Positions 34,007 to 41,951 of a DNA stretch of 64,000 nt are shown here, piece after piece. The translations under genes were made by a program, and so were the position numbers. Within the stretch, counting starts at the first letter, position 1. Each line of letters opens with the position of its first letter. Source of the stretch: Alterirhizorhabdus solaris. Its GTDB lineage: Bacteria > Pseudomonadota > Alphaproteobacteria > Sphingomonadales > Sphingomonadaceae. Below the pieces are notes generated by a model. It worked only from the letters and a program-made list of their open reading frames with translations. It made no database searches and was not told where the DNA came from. The DNA lies in assembly GCF_007785815.1 (NCBI RefSeq), contig NZ_VNIM01000011.1, positions 1-64,000 on the forward strand, written 5' to 3'.

Positions 34007-34947
34007 AGCAGGCCCACCCGGCGCAACACCGCGTCGTGGAACGGCTTGACCGGGCCGGCGTGGACCAGCTCATACTCGTGCAATACCACGTCCATCGTCG
34101 CCTCGCGGGCACGCAGATGCTGCGCCGTCTCCAGCACGCGATCGAGCACGTCGGCGGCGTGGAACGCGCGCGCCTCGGGGGTGGCGTCGTCCACGATCAG
34201 GGCGACCGCAGCGCGCGCCATCGCGGCGACGGGCGGGGAAAGATCGGCCAGCGCCATCTCGCGCGAGCGGGCGATCACGCCGTCGAGTTCGTCGCCCAGC
34301 AGCATCTCGCCGCTGAAGCCGGAGTCGGGCATGTCGGCGCTGTAGAGGTGGTGCGCTATGCCGGCGAGGAAGGCGGCAACCGGATCGGCGGCGAAACCGG
34401 GGGCGAGCAGCGCGGCATAGATCGCCACCGCCACGCTGTGCTCGGCGTGGTTCTCCGCCGGCTGCAGCATCAGCCGCGGCCGACCCGGACAGGTGACCCC
34501 GGCCCTCGGCTGTCGCGCCAGCTTCGCCACGAAGCCGGGCAGCGGTGCGGGATCGGGCGCGCCCTCGCCCACCGCCGCGCGCAACATTTCACACAGCGCC
34601 GGGTCGAGCGGACCGGCCACCTCGTCCAGCGCGCGCGCCAGCACTGTGGCCGCCGCGTCCGCCGACAGGCCTAGCAGCATCAGCCGTTCCCGATCCAGGT
34701 CGCCGAGTCGGGCGGCCGCCAGCGCCGTCGACACGATCGCGCGCATCACCGCGCCCGCATCCTGCCCGGCGGCCAGCGCCCCCCAGCCACGCGCGAACAG
34801 CCGCTCGGCGATCGAACCGGCGGCGTTCGCCGAATAGGTCCGCTTCAGGTCACCGAGTTCGGTCAGCAGCGGCAGCCACTCGGGCGAAACCGGCAGGTCC
34901 GCCACGCCCGCATCCGCCATCGCACCCACCGGGGCGGACAGGGTCAC
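34003..34947 (-). CDS. HD-domain protein, probable phosphohydrolase
   Basis: A 314-residue soluble protein. Metal-binding features of the HD superfamily appear in the middle and C-terminal half: NHAEHSVAVAIYAALL, AGIAHHLYSADMPD (HH in place of HD) and AFHAADVLDRVLE with the late aspartate. It follows inositol-phosphate synthase directly, so dephosphorylation of inositol phosphate is conceivable, though HD proteins act on many phosphoesters and some oxidise inositol (MIOX is of this superfamily). The GTG at 34947 overlaps the upstream stop in GTGA; an ATG at 34920 is the alternative. Confidence 0.65.
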   Translation of the reverse strand: MTLSAPVGAMADAGVADLPVSPEWLPLLTELGDLKRTYSANAAGSIAERLFARGWGALAAGQDAGAVMRAIVSTALAAARLGDLDRERLMLLGLSADAAATVLARALDEVAGPLDPALCEMLRAAVGEGAPDPAPLPGFVAKLARQPRAGVTCPGRPRLMLQPAENHAEHSVAVAIYAALLAPGFAADPVAAFLAGIAHHLYSADMPDSGFSGEMLLGDELDGVIARSREMALADLSPPVAAMARAAVALIVDDATPEARAFHAADVLDRVLETAQHLRAREATMDVVLHEYELVHAGPVKPFHDAVLRRVGLL

Positions 34948-36122
34948 TTGTCGCCGTCGAGCCAGCGGTCGAGGATCAGCTGCTGCTCGCCGAAGCCGTG
35001 CACCGGCACGCCGCCCCTGGTCTGCGGCAGCTTGAAGAACACGCCCATCTGCTCCTGCACGCCGCCGTCGCCGCGCTGGTGCGCCAGATCGAGGCACCGG
35101 GCGATCTCGATCGCCAGCGGGGCCGCCAGCACCGAATCCTTGCACAGGAAGTTCAGCTTCAGCTGCATCTTCTGGCCGAGGAAGCCGGTGAGATCGATGT
35201 TGTCCCACGCCTCCTTGTTGTCGCCGCGCGGCTTGTAATAATGGATCATCACGATGTGGTTCTCGACCGGATAGCCGAGGATCTGGTCCAGCACGCTCGT
35301 CTTGGTGCCCAGCTTGGAGGCGAGCGACTGCGGATCGTCCAGCGCCAGCCCGTCCGAATTGCCGAGGATGTTGGTGGAGAACCAGCCGTCCACATGCAGC
35401 GCACGATCGCGCAGGGCGGGCGCGATCACCGTCTTGATGAAGGTCTGGCCGGTCTTCCCGTCCTTGCCCGCGACGGCCACGTTGCGGCGCGCGGCGAAAT
35501 CGGCGAGCGGCGCCACGTCGGCGGCGACCGAGGGGGTGAAGTTGGCATAGGGCGTGTCCGCGTCGATCGCGGCATAGGCATAGAGCATCGCCGGGCTGAT
35601 CGCCGGATCGTTCGCGTCCAGCCCGCGCTCGAACGCCTCCAGCGTGGCGAGCGAGGGGGCCGTCGCATCGGGCAGCCGCTCGGTGGAGGCGAGGTTGACG
35701 ACGACGAGCCGGTCGAGCGACTTCTCCTCGCGGAAGCGGCGCATGTCGGCCTGGATGCGCTCCACCGCACCGCGATGGCTGCCGGCGACGATCTTGTTCG
35801 CGCCGTCGATGTTGACGCAGAAATCGGTCGAGCCGACCGCCGGCCAGGGCATCATCTGCGAGAGGCCGGCCGCGCCGTCGTCCAGCTCGCGGTCGCCGAT
35901 CACGCCGTGGCGGCGCGCGGCGGTGGCGAGATCGTCGCCGCCCAGATCCCAGCCGCCGAAGTGGAGATCGCGATAGTCGACCATTCCGCGCACCGCGCGG
36001 TCGGCCAGCGGCAGCCCCTGAAGGTCGTTCGAGCCGGCACGGATCATCTCGATCCCCGCAGCGGCGGTGGTCGCCACGGCACCACCAAGACCGACGACGG
36101 CAACGCCCACACGATCAGCCAT
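34944..36122 (-). CDS. ino1: myo-Inositol-1-phosphate synthase
   Basis: A 392-residue NAD-dependent isomerase that cyclises glucose 6-phosphate to inositol 1-phosphate (also numbered 3-phosphate). N-terminal NAD-binding VGVAVVGLGGAVAT, the substrate loop VNLASTERLPD, the central NVAVAGKDGKTGQTFIK with catalytic lysines, and NILGNSDGLALDDP are all diagnostic. The length fits the short bacterial/archaeal form. The ATG at 36122 lies about 8 bases after GGAGG; ATGs at 36128 and 36137 are too close to or upstream of that site. It is the first gene of the cluster. The 78 bases before it, running into the regulator's 3' end, are conspicuously AT-richer than the surroundings and may hold the promoter. 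Confidence 0.94.
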   Translation of the reverse strand: MADRVGVAVVGLGGAVATTAAAGIEMIRAGSNDLQGLPLADRAVRGMVDYRDLHFGGWDLGGDDLATAARRHGVIGDRELDDGAAGLSQMMPWPAVGSTDFCVNIDGANKIVAGSHRGAVERIQADMRRFREEKSLDRLVVVNLASTERLPDATAPSLATLEAFERGLDANDPAISPAMLYAYAAIDADTPYANFTPSVAADVAPLADFAARRNVAVAGKDGKTGQTFIKTVIAPALRDRALHVDGWFSTNILGNSDGLALDDPQSLASKLGTKTSVLDQILGYPVENHIVMIHYYKPRGDNKEAWDNIDLTGFLGQKMQLKLNFLCKDSVLAAPLAIEIARCLDLAHQRGDGGVQEQMGVFFKLPQTRGGVPVHGFGEQQLILDRWLDGDK

Positions 36123-36200
36123 ATTCATCCCCTCCAACCGTTCCGATCGGCAGGCGGTGGCTTAAAAGCGAGCGGTGCGTCCATGCTCCATCTTAATATC

Positions 36201-37004
36201 TCATGAAAAAGCGATGCTATTGTGATCGAGGTTACCAGAGGAAGGCTGGATCGTTGCTGCCGATCTATCGTCCGCCTCGATGATCCAGTTGGTTTCGACG
36301 ACGGCATAACGATCGACGAATCCGGTGAGTTCGACAAGACGGTCCTCGTTGGCGATCGTGACACGGCGCCCGTTCCGCTCGATATACCCCTGCTCCTCCA
36401 GCCGGCCGAGCACGCGATTGACGTGCACCTTGGTGAGGCCGACGGCGTCGCCGATGTCGGTCTGGGTCAGCGGCAGGTCGAACGATCGCACCACCCCGAT
36501 CGAGGTGACGCGCAGCCGGGCGAGGATATCGAGCAGCAAGGTGCCCACGCGCTGCATCGCATCGAGCCGCGCCACCGACGTGAGCCGGTCGCACAGCGCC
36601 ACGCCCTCGGCGGCGGCCACCGCGTAGAACAGCCCGGCCAGCCGGGGCTTCTCGCGGAACAGCCGGGCGAAATTGGCGCGCGTCAGTTCCGCGACCACGC
36701 AGTCCGATACCGCCGTGAGGCTGTGGACGGCCGGCAGCCAGGCGATGCCGGACGTGCCCATCACGTCGCCGGGAAAATGGAAACGCAGGATCTGCCGGCT
36801 GCCGTTGGGCAGCATCGTCGAGGAGAACAGCCAGCCGCTCTGGACGATGAACAGCATGTCGTTCTCGCTGCCCTCACGCAGCAGCACCTCGGACGCCTTG
36901 AGCGTCACCTCGCGTCGTTCCGCCCAGTCGAGCGCGTCGCGCTCGGCTGCGGTCAGGTCCATGTATCCCGAAAGCCGGGCGACAAGGCTGCTTTCTCTCG
37001 TCAC
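36201..37004 (-). CDS. CRP/FNR-family transcriptional regulator
   Basis: A 267-residue regulator starting at GTG 37004. A cyclic-nucleotide-binding-type barrel (LLREGSENDMLFIVQSGWLF, FHFPGDVMG) is followed by a winged helix with recognition region TQTDIGDAVGLTKVHVNRVLGRL. It lacks the N-terminal FNR cysteines, so no Fe-S cluster is expected. A C-terminal extension of about 40 residues follows the HTH. It is read in the same direction as the inositol cluster, 78 bases upstream of ino1, and could control it; the ligand is not known. The promoter gap towards the divergent gene at 37208 is about 200 bases. Confidence 0.9.
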   Translation of the reverse strand: MTRESSLVARLSGYMDLTAAERDALDWAERREVTLKASEVLLREGSENDMLFIVQSGWLFSSTMLPNGSRQILRFHFPGDVMGTSGIAWLPAVHSLTAVSDCVVAELTRANFARLFREKPRLAGLFYAVAAAEGVALCDRLTSVARLDAMQRVGTLLLDILARLRVTSIGVVRSFDLPLTQTDIGDAVGLTKVHVNRVLGRLEEQGYIERNGRRVTIANEDRLVELTGFVDRYAVVETNWIIEADDRSAATIQPSSGNLDHNSIAFS

Positions 37005-37207
37005 CGCCGATCCTCCTCATGTCTCGTTCGCGATCGTTGCACCCACGGCATCGTCGTGCGGCCGTTCAGGCGCAAGGTAAATCACCGGAACGGAACGGAT
37101 TCTCTCCCGCAGCGACGGTCCGGGCCTTGAACGCCGCGAGATCGCCCGGCAGACGGGGCCGCGCCGAAGCCCCGCGAGCAACGGGCCACGGCGGGGAAGA
37201 ACGGACG

Positions 37208-37528
37208 ATGACGGAAACCGAGTTCATCGACTATGTGAACGGCGTGTGCGCGGCGGTGCTGGGCGAGGTGTGCAACGATGCAGCCCGCGACCTGATCGAC
37301 CGGCTGTGCAAGGCCCAGCTCGCCCGCATGCATGCCTCGGGCGACCTTTGCGAACGTCGCCTCGCCGTCCTGAGCCTGATCGTCGACGACATCCTGCGGT
37401 GGGAGATGGCGACGCGCACGAATGCGGCAGGGAAACCCGGCGCCGCCCGGGCGTTCAGCCACGGAGATTCCATGGAGCGCGGCACATGCCCTATATCAAG
37501 ACGGACGACGGCACCGATCTCTACGTGA
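37208..37528 (+). CDS. Small protein of unknown function
   Basis: A 106-residue predicted protein with amphipathic helices and cysteines (NGVCAAVLGEVC, LIDRLCKAQL). Nothing identifies a family. The last 14 or so residues overlap the start of the following hydrolase gene by 43 bases and look like read-through, so the functional part may end near AARAFSHGD. A weak GGGGAAGAACGG lies ahead of the ATG. It could be a real small cytoplasmic protein or a chance frame. Confidence 0.45.
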   Translation: MTETEFIDYVNGVCAAVLGEVCNDAARDLIDRLCKAQLARMHASGDLCERRLAVLSLIVDDILRWEMATRTNAAGKPGAARAFSHGDSMERGTCPISRRTTAPIST

Positions 37529-38307
37529 AGGATTGGGGCGCGGGCCGCCCGGTGATCCTGCTGCACGGCTGGCCGCTGAACGCCGACTCGTGGGACGATC
37601 AGGCGCTGGCGCTGGTGGAAGCGGGGCATCGCGTGATCGCTTACGACCGGCGCGGCTTCGGCCGGTCGAGCCAGCCGTGGGACGGCTATGACTACGATAC
37701 GCTGGCCGACGACCTCGCCGCCGTGATCGCCGCCACCGGCGCCACCGATGCCGCGCTGGTCGGCTTCTCGATGGGCGGCGGCGAGGTGGCGCGCTACATG
37801 TCCCGCCACGGCGGCAAGGGCGTGGTGCAGGCCGGGCTGGTCGCCTCGGTCGTGCCCTATGTGTTGCAGGACGACAGCAACCCGAACGGCGTGCCGGGTG
37901 CGCAGCTGGAACAGATCAAGGACGGCCTGCGCAAGGATCGCCCGCACTTCCTCGCCGGCTTTGCGCAGGATTTCTACGGCGTCGGCTGGATCAGCAGCCC
38001 GGTGAGCCAGGAGGTACTGGACTGGAGCCTGATGATGGCGATGCAGGGCGGCCTTCGCCCGACGATCGCCTGTGTCGATGCGTTCGGCCGTACCGATTTC
38101 CGCCCCGACCTGCCCGCCTTCACCGTGCCGACGCTGATCCTGCACGGCACCGCCGACAAGACGGTGCCGATCGACGCGACGGGCAGGGCCGCCGCGCGGG
38201 GAATCGCGCAGGCCACGCTGATCGAGTATGACGGCAGCCCGCACGGCCTGCTCGCCACCGACAAGGATCGCGTGTCGCAGGACCTGCTGGATTTCCTACG
38301 CGCCTGA
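37486..38307 (+). CDS. Alpha/beta hydrolase (non-haem haloperoxidase/arylesterase-like)
   Basis: A 273-residue serine hydrolase of the family that includes chloroperoxidase F and aryl esterases. It has the oxyanion segment ILLHGWPLNADSW (about residues 24-36), the nucleophile elbow GFSMGGGEV with Ser near 94, the acid in LILHGTADKTVP and the catalytic His in DGSPHGLL. It is cytosolic, with no signal peptide. The annotation as a haloperoxidase is historical; ester hydrolysis or perhydrolysis is more likely in the cell. The ATG at 37486 gives a standard N-terminus (MPYIKTDDGTDLYVKDWG). Confidence 0.92.
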   Translation: MPYIKTDDGTDLYVKDWGAGRPVILLHGWPLNADSWDDQALALVEAGHRVIAYDRRGFGRSSQPWDGYDYDTLADDLAAVIAATGATDAALVGFSMGGGEVARYMSRHGGKGVVQAGLVASVVPYVLQDDSNPNGVPGAQLEQIKDGLRKDRPHFLAGFAQDFYGVGWISSPVSQEVLDWSLMMAMQGGLRPTIACVDAFGRTDFRPDLPAFTVPTLILHGTADKTVPIDATGRAAARGIAQATLIEYDGSPHGLLATDKDRVSQDLLDFLRA

Positions 38308-38358
38308 TAGAAAAGCCTGCATTGCCGCGCCATGTCGACCCGGCCTAGACGGAGCGTC

Positions 38359-39636
38359 ATGGCGCACAATCCCTCCCCCTTCTCCTTCCCCGATTTCCGC
38401 GCCTACTGGATCGCGCGCGCCGCCAGCACGGTGGCGCAGATGGCGATGGTCGTCGTCATCGGCTGGCAGGTATACGATATCGCCCGCCGCACGATGCCCC
38501 CGCGAGAGGCGGCATTCCAGCTCGGGCTTATCGGCATCGCCCAATTCCTGCCGCTCCTCCTGCTCACGCTGGTGGTCGGCTGGACGGCGGACCGGATCGA
38601 CCGGCGCTGGATCGCGCGCACCGCCGTGCTGCTGGAATGCGGGTGCGCCGCCGCACTCTCGTGGATGGCGTGGCACGATACCACCACGCTGCCCGCGCTG
38701 TTCGGCGTCGCCGCGCTGCTGGGCGTGGCGCGCGCCTTCGCCGGGCCGGCGTTGCAGGCGCTGGCGCCCAACCTGGTGCCCAAGGAGGTGCTGCCCACCG
38801 CCATCGCGATGAGTTCGATCGCGTGGCAGGGCGGATCGGTCGTCGGCCCGCCGCTGGGCGGTTTCCTCTACGCCACCGGCCATTTCATGCCCTATGCGGT
38901 CAGCACCGGGCTGTTCCTCTGCGCGTTCCTGTCGCTGATGATGATCGGGCCGATCCCGCGCACCATCCTCGATCGCGCGGCCAACCCGTTCCGCCAGATG
39001 ATCGACGGGCTGCGCTACGTGCGCGAGAACCGGCTGGTGCTGGGTGCGATCTCGCTCGATCTGTTCGCGGTGCTGCTGGGCGGGGCGACCGCCATGCTGC
39101 CGATCTTCGCACGCGACATCTTGTTCGTCGGCCCGGCGGGGCTGGGCCTGCTGCGGCTGGCGCCGGCGGTGGGCGCGATCGTGATGGCCATCTGGTTCAG
39201 CCGCCGGCCGTTGCAGCGCGACGTGGGGATCAAGATGCTGTGGGCGGTGGCGGTGTTCGGCCTTGCCACGATCGCCTTCGGTTTCTCGCGCTGGCTGCCG
39301 CTGTCGCTGGGCTGTCTCGTCGTGCTGGGCGCGGCGGACATGCTGTCGGTCTATGTCCGCCAGTCGCTGATCCAGCTTTACACCCCCAACGAGATGCGCG
39401 GCCGGGTCGGCGCCGTCTCCACGCTGTTCGTATCGGGGTCGAACGAGCTGGGCGAGGCCGAGTCGGGCTTCCTCGCCGCCGCGATCGGCCCGGTGCCGGC
39501 GGTGGTCGCCGGCGGCATCGGCGCGATCATCGTCACCATCCTCTGGTCGCGCTGGTTCCCCGAACTGAAGAACGCGCGCACCTTCGCACCCCCGAAAACC
39601 CTCGAAGACGCACCCGGACAGGAGAAAGCGACATGA
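38359..39636 (+). CDS. MFS transporter (EntS-like)
   Basis: A 425-residue major facilitator with about 12 membrane helices. The pattern in the first loop ([16 protein letters not shown]) and the repeated GALAMLP-like halves match the MFS_3/EntS group of exporters, which includes siderophore and drug efflux proteins. GGAG eight bases before the ATG at 38359 supports that start over 38332. Its stop overlaps the cysK start (ATGA), so the exporter is translated together with a cysteine synthase; export of a sulfur metabolite is one possible reading. Confidence 0.9.
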   Translation: MAHNPSPFSFPDFRAYWIARAASTVAQMAMVVVIGWQVYDIARRTMPPREAAFQLGLIGIAQFLPLLLLTLVVGWTADRIDRRWIARTAVLLECGCAAALSWMAWHDTTTLPALFGVAALLGVARAFAGPALQALAPNLVPKEVLPTAIAMSSIAWQGGSVVGPPLGGFLYATGHFMPYAVSTGLFLCAFLSLMMIGPIPRTILDRAANPFRQMIDGLRYVRENRLVLGAISLDLFAVLLGGATAMLPIFARDILFVGPAGLGLLRLAPAVGAIVMAIWFSRRPLQRDVGIKMLWAVAVFGLATIAFGFSRWLPLSLGCLVVLGAADMLSVYVRQSLIQLYTPNEMRGRVGAVSTLFVSGSNELGEAESGFLAAAIGPVPAVVAGGIGAIIVTILWSRWFPELKNARTFAPPKTLEDAPGQEKAT

Positions 39637-40550
39637 AGGCGCAGAGCATCCTCGAAACGATCGGCGACACCCCGCACATCCGCGCGGCCCGCCTGTTTCC
39701 GCAGACCGAGGTGTGGATCAAGTCCGAACGCTCGAACCCCGGCGGCTCGATCAAGGACCGCATCGCGCTGGCCATGATCGAGGAGGCGGAGGCCTCGGGC
39801 AAGCTGAAGCCCGGCGGCACCATCATCGAGCCGACCAGCGGCAACACGGGCATCGGGCTGGCGCTGGTGGCGGCGGTGAAGGGCTACAAACTCATCCTCG
39901 TGATGCCCGAATCGATGTCGCTCGAGCGGCGGCGGCTGATGCTGGCCTATGGCGCCAGCTTCGATCTTACGCCCCGCGAAAAGGGCATGAAGGGCGCGAT
40001 CGAGCGCGCGATCGAACTGGCCGGGCGGACCCCGGATGCATGGATTCCCCAGCAGTTCGAGAACCCGGCCAACATCGACATCCACGTCCGCACCACCGCG
40101 CGCGAGATCCTCGCCGACTTCGCCGATGCGCCGATCGACCTGCTCATCACCGGCGTCGGCACGGGCGGGCACATCACCGGCGTGGCGCAGGTGCTGAAGG
40201 CCGAATGGCCGGGGCTGAAGGTGTTCGCGGTGGAGCCGACGCTCTCGCCCGTCATCTCGGGCGGGCAGCCGGGGCCGCACGCCATCCAGGGAATCGGCGC
40301 GGGTTTCATCCCGGCCAACCTGCACACGCAACTGCTCGACGGCACGATCCAGGTCGATCCGGCCGACGCCAAGGACTACGCCCGCCGCGCCGCGCGCGAG
40401 GAGGGGATGCTGGTCGGCATCTCGTCCGGCGCCACGCTGTCGGCGATCGCGCAGAAACTGGCGGAGACGGGCGGCACCCCGCGCGTGCTGGGCTTCAACT
40501 ACGATACCGGCGAGCGTTACCTGTCGGTCCCGGATTTCCTGCCGGAATAA
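39633..40550 (+). CDS. cysK: Cysteine synthase A (O-acetylserine sulfhydrylase)
   Basis: A 305-residue PLP enzyme that makes L-cysteine from O-acetylserine and sulfide. The PLP lysine lies in [11 protein letters not shown] (about residue 42), the substrate loop in [12 protein letters not shown], the phosphate-binding [10 protein letters not shown] and the late SSGATLSA. It has the [14 protein letters not shown] segment of the CysK group. It is coupled to the MFS gene by a four-base overlap. Its 3' end overlaps the convergent ATP-grasp-like gene by 34 bases, so antisense transcription there is possible. Confidence 0.94.
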   Translation: MKAQSILETIGDTPHIRAARLFPQTEVWIKSERSNPGGSIKDRIALAMIEEAEASGKLKPGGTIIEPTSGNTGIGLALVAAVKGYKLILVMPESMSLERRRLMLAYGASFDLTPREKGMKGAIERAIELAGRTPDAWIPQQFENPANIDIHVRTTAREILADFADAPIDLLITGVGTGGHITGVAQVLKAEWPGLKVFAVEPTLSPVISGGQPGPHAIQGIGAGFIPANLHTQLLDGTIQVDPADAKDYARRAAREEGMLVGISSGATLSAIAQKLAETGGTPRVLGFNYDTGERYLSVPDFLPE

Positions 40551-41473
40551 GGGGCATCGCCCGCCACCAGCGCGGTCAGGTGGCGGGCGAGCAGCGCGAC
40601 GGCGCGCAGCTTCTGGGCGAACGGCAAAGCGGTGATCGGGCCTGCGTCGGTCTTGTTCACGTCCACCACGTAGATCCGCCCGTCGCGGTCCCGCAAAATA
40701 TCCAGCCCGCACCAGTCCGCCCCCATCGCCGCGCAGAACCGGGCGATGGCGGCGCGTTCGTCGGGGGAGAAGACCTCCTCCGGCGAGCGGCTTTCCGCCG
40801 ACAGATTGGGTGGCAGGAAGCGCGCGTCGGCCGCGCGGCGCTTGATCCAAACGATCACCGGCATGCCCCCGATGCAGTGCGTCCGCAGGTCGATCGCATG
40901 GCCATCTGTGTCGATCGTGTCGATCAGGCGCTGATAGGCCCGCCCGGGCTGCGGCGGACGCGGACATTCCACGATGCGGCCGTCGTGCGTGCCGTTGGCC
41001 TCGGCCTTCTCCACCGCCGGGCCGCGCCACGTCGCCGGGTCCACCGCCAGCGGATAACCGAAGGTGGCCTCGAACACGGCGGCGACATGGCTCTTGGAGA
41101 TATCGGTGCAGGCGAAGTTCAGCCGGCGCGGGCAATCGCTGTGCGCCGGGGGCGAGACGGTGGCATCCTCGAAGAAGAAGGCGGCATCGGCCGTCGCGTC
41201 GTCCTCCACCAACCTCAATCCCGCCCAGATGGCGGCGGCGCGCACCATATAGCGCGGATGCGGGCGATCGGGCAGGAAACGGATTGCCGCACGCCGTCGC
41301 CCGGCATGGCGCAGCGTGCCGAACAGCCGCACGGCGAGATGGCAGGCGAGCCATGTCGCGACTTCGGCGATCAGCCGCCGGTCGATCGCGGCGGAATTGC
41401 CCGTCTTGCGCAGGACTATGCGCCCGTCGCGCAGGGTGAAATCGCCGACCGTCCATTCACGTGGGCCGGGCAC
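40517..41473 (-). CDS. ATP-grasp-like protein of unknown substrate
   Basis: A roughly 318-residue protein whose C-terminal part resembles an ATP-grasp domain: [21 protein letters not shown] with a nucleotide-binding Lys region, [11 protein letters not shown], then [15 protein letters not shown] and the metal ligands in [13 protein letters not shown]-terminal helices carry an Arg-rich stretch. The start is uncertain: GTG at 41473 is used, but the frame opens just after the stop of the upstream gene at 41488. The family joins amines or thiols to carboxylates; here substrate and role are unknown. It is co-directional with the exported protein before it. Confidence 0.65.
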   Translation of the reverse strand: MPGPREWTVGDFTLRDGRIVLRKTGNSAAIDRRLIAEVATWLACHLAVRLFGTLRHAGRRRAAIRFLPDRPHPRYMVRAAAIWAGLRLVEDDATADAAFFFEDATVSPPAHSDCPRRLNFACTDISKSHVAAVFEATFGYPLAVDPATWRGPAVEKAEANGTHDGRIVECPRPPQPGRAYQRLIDTIDTDGHAIDLRTHCIGGMPVIVWIKRRAADARFLPPNLSAESRSPEEVFSPDERAAIARFCAAMGADWCGLDILRDRDGRIYVVDVNKTDAGPITALPFAQKLRAVALLARHLTALVAGDAPYSGRKSGTDR

Positions 41474-41487
41474 GCGGGCCGGTTCCG

Positions 41488-41946
41488 TCAGGGCGCCACC
41501 GGCTCGGCCAGCCCCAGCGCACGGGCGATCGCGGCGTTGGGGTGGTCGGTGGCGCATCCCTCGATGCCGCTGCCGCCATGTTCTGCATAATAATCGGTGC
41601 CGTCGTCGCACGGCGCGGCTTCCGGCGGGGCGGCCAGCGCCGCGTCGATCCGCCCGGCGAGATAATCGAGCGTCTCGCCCGCCACCGGCTTCGTCTCGCG
41701 CGCGATCACGGCCCACCGGCCCGGCGCCTCGCTGGTAAGGTCGATGATCGTCCTGCGCGCACCGCCGCCGTTCCGCGTCGCCTCGTACACCGTCGCGCCG
41801 CGCCCGGCGGGCTGGATCGCGGTGAAGCGGATCGCCCCGGCGTCGAGCGGGGCGAGGCCGGCCGCCGCCTGCACCGCGCGCACGGCCTCGACGGGCGGCG
41901 CGGCCAGGGCCGGCGCCGCCATCAGGCCAGCCATCATCATTGCCAA
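41488..41946 (-). CDS. Exported protein of unknown function; start uncertain
   Basis: About 152 residues with a signal peptide ending MMMAGLMAAPALA-AP and a mature part without a known domain, but with two cysteines (APCDDGT, EGCATDHP). A TTG at 41946 or ATG at 41940 is conventional. However, the GGAGG that would serve it lies ahead of a CTG at 41955, which would add LKQ and give a better charged signal peptide, overlapping the upstream stop in CTGA. It is probably co-transcribed with the acyl-CoA dehydrogenase. Confidence 0.65.
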   Translation of the reverse strand: MAMMMAGLMAAPALAAPPVEAVRAVQAAAGLAPLDAGAIRFTAIQPAGRGATVYEATRNGGGARRTIIDLTSEAPGRWAVIARETKPVAGETLDYLAGRIDAALAAPPEAAPCDDGTDYYAEHGGSGIEGCATDHPNAAIARALGLAEPVAP

Positions 41947-41951
41947 CTGTT

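Noticed and set aside
22895-36122. A mycothiol biosynthesis cluster
   Set aside because: GT4, PIG-L and inositol phosphate synthase are shared with that pathway, but the cysteine ligase MshC and acetyltransferase MshD are missing and many unrelated genes are present.
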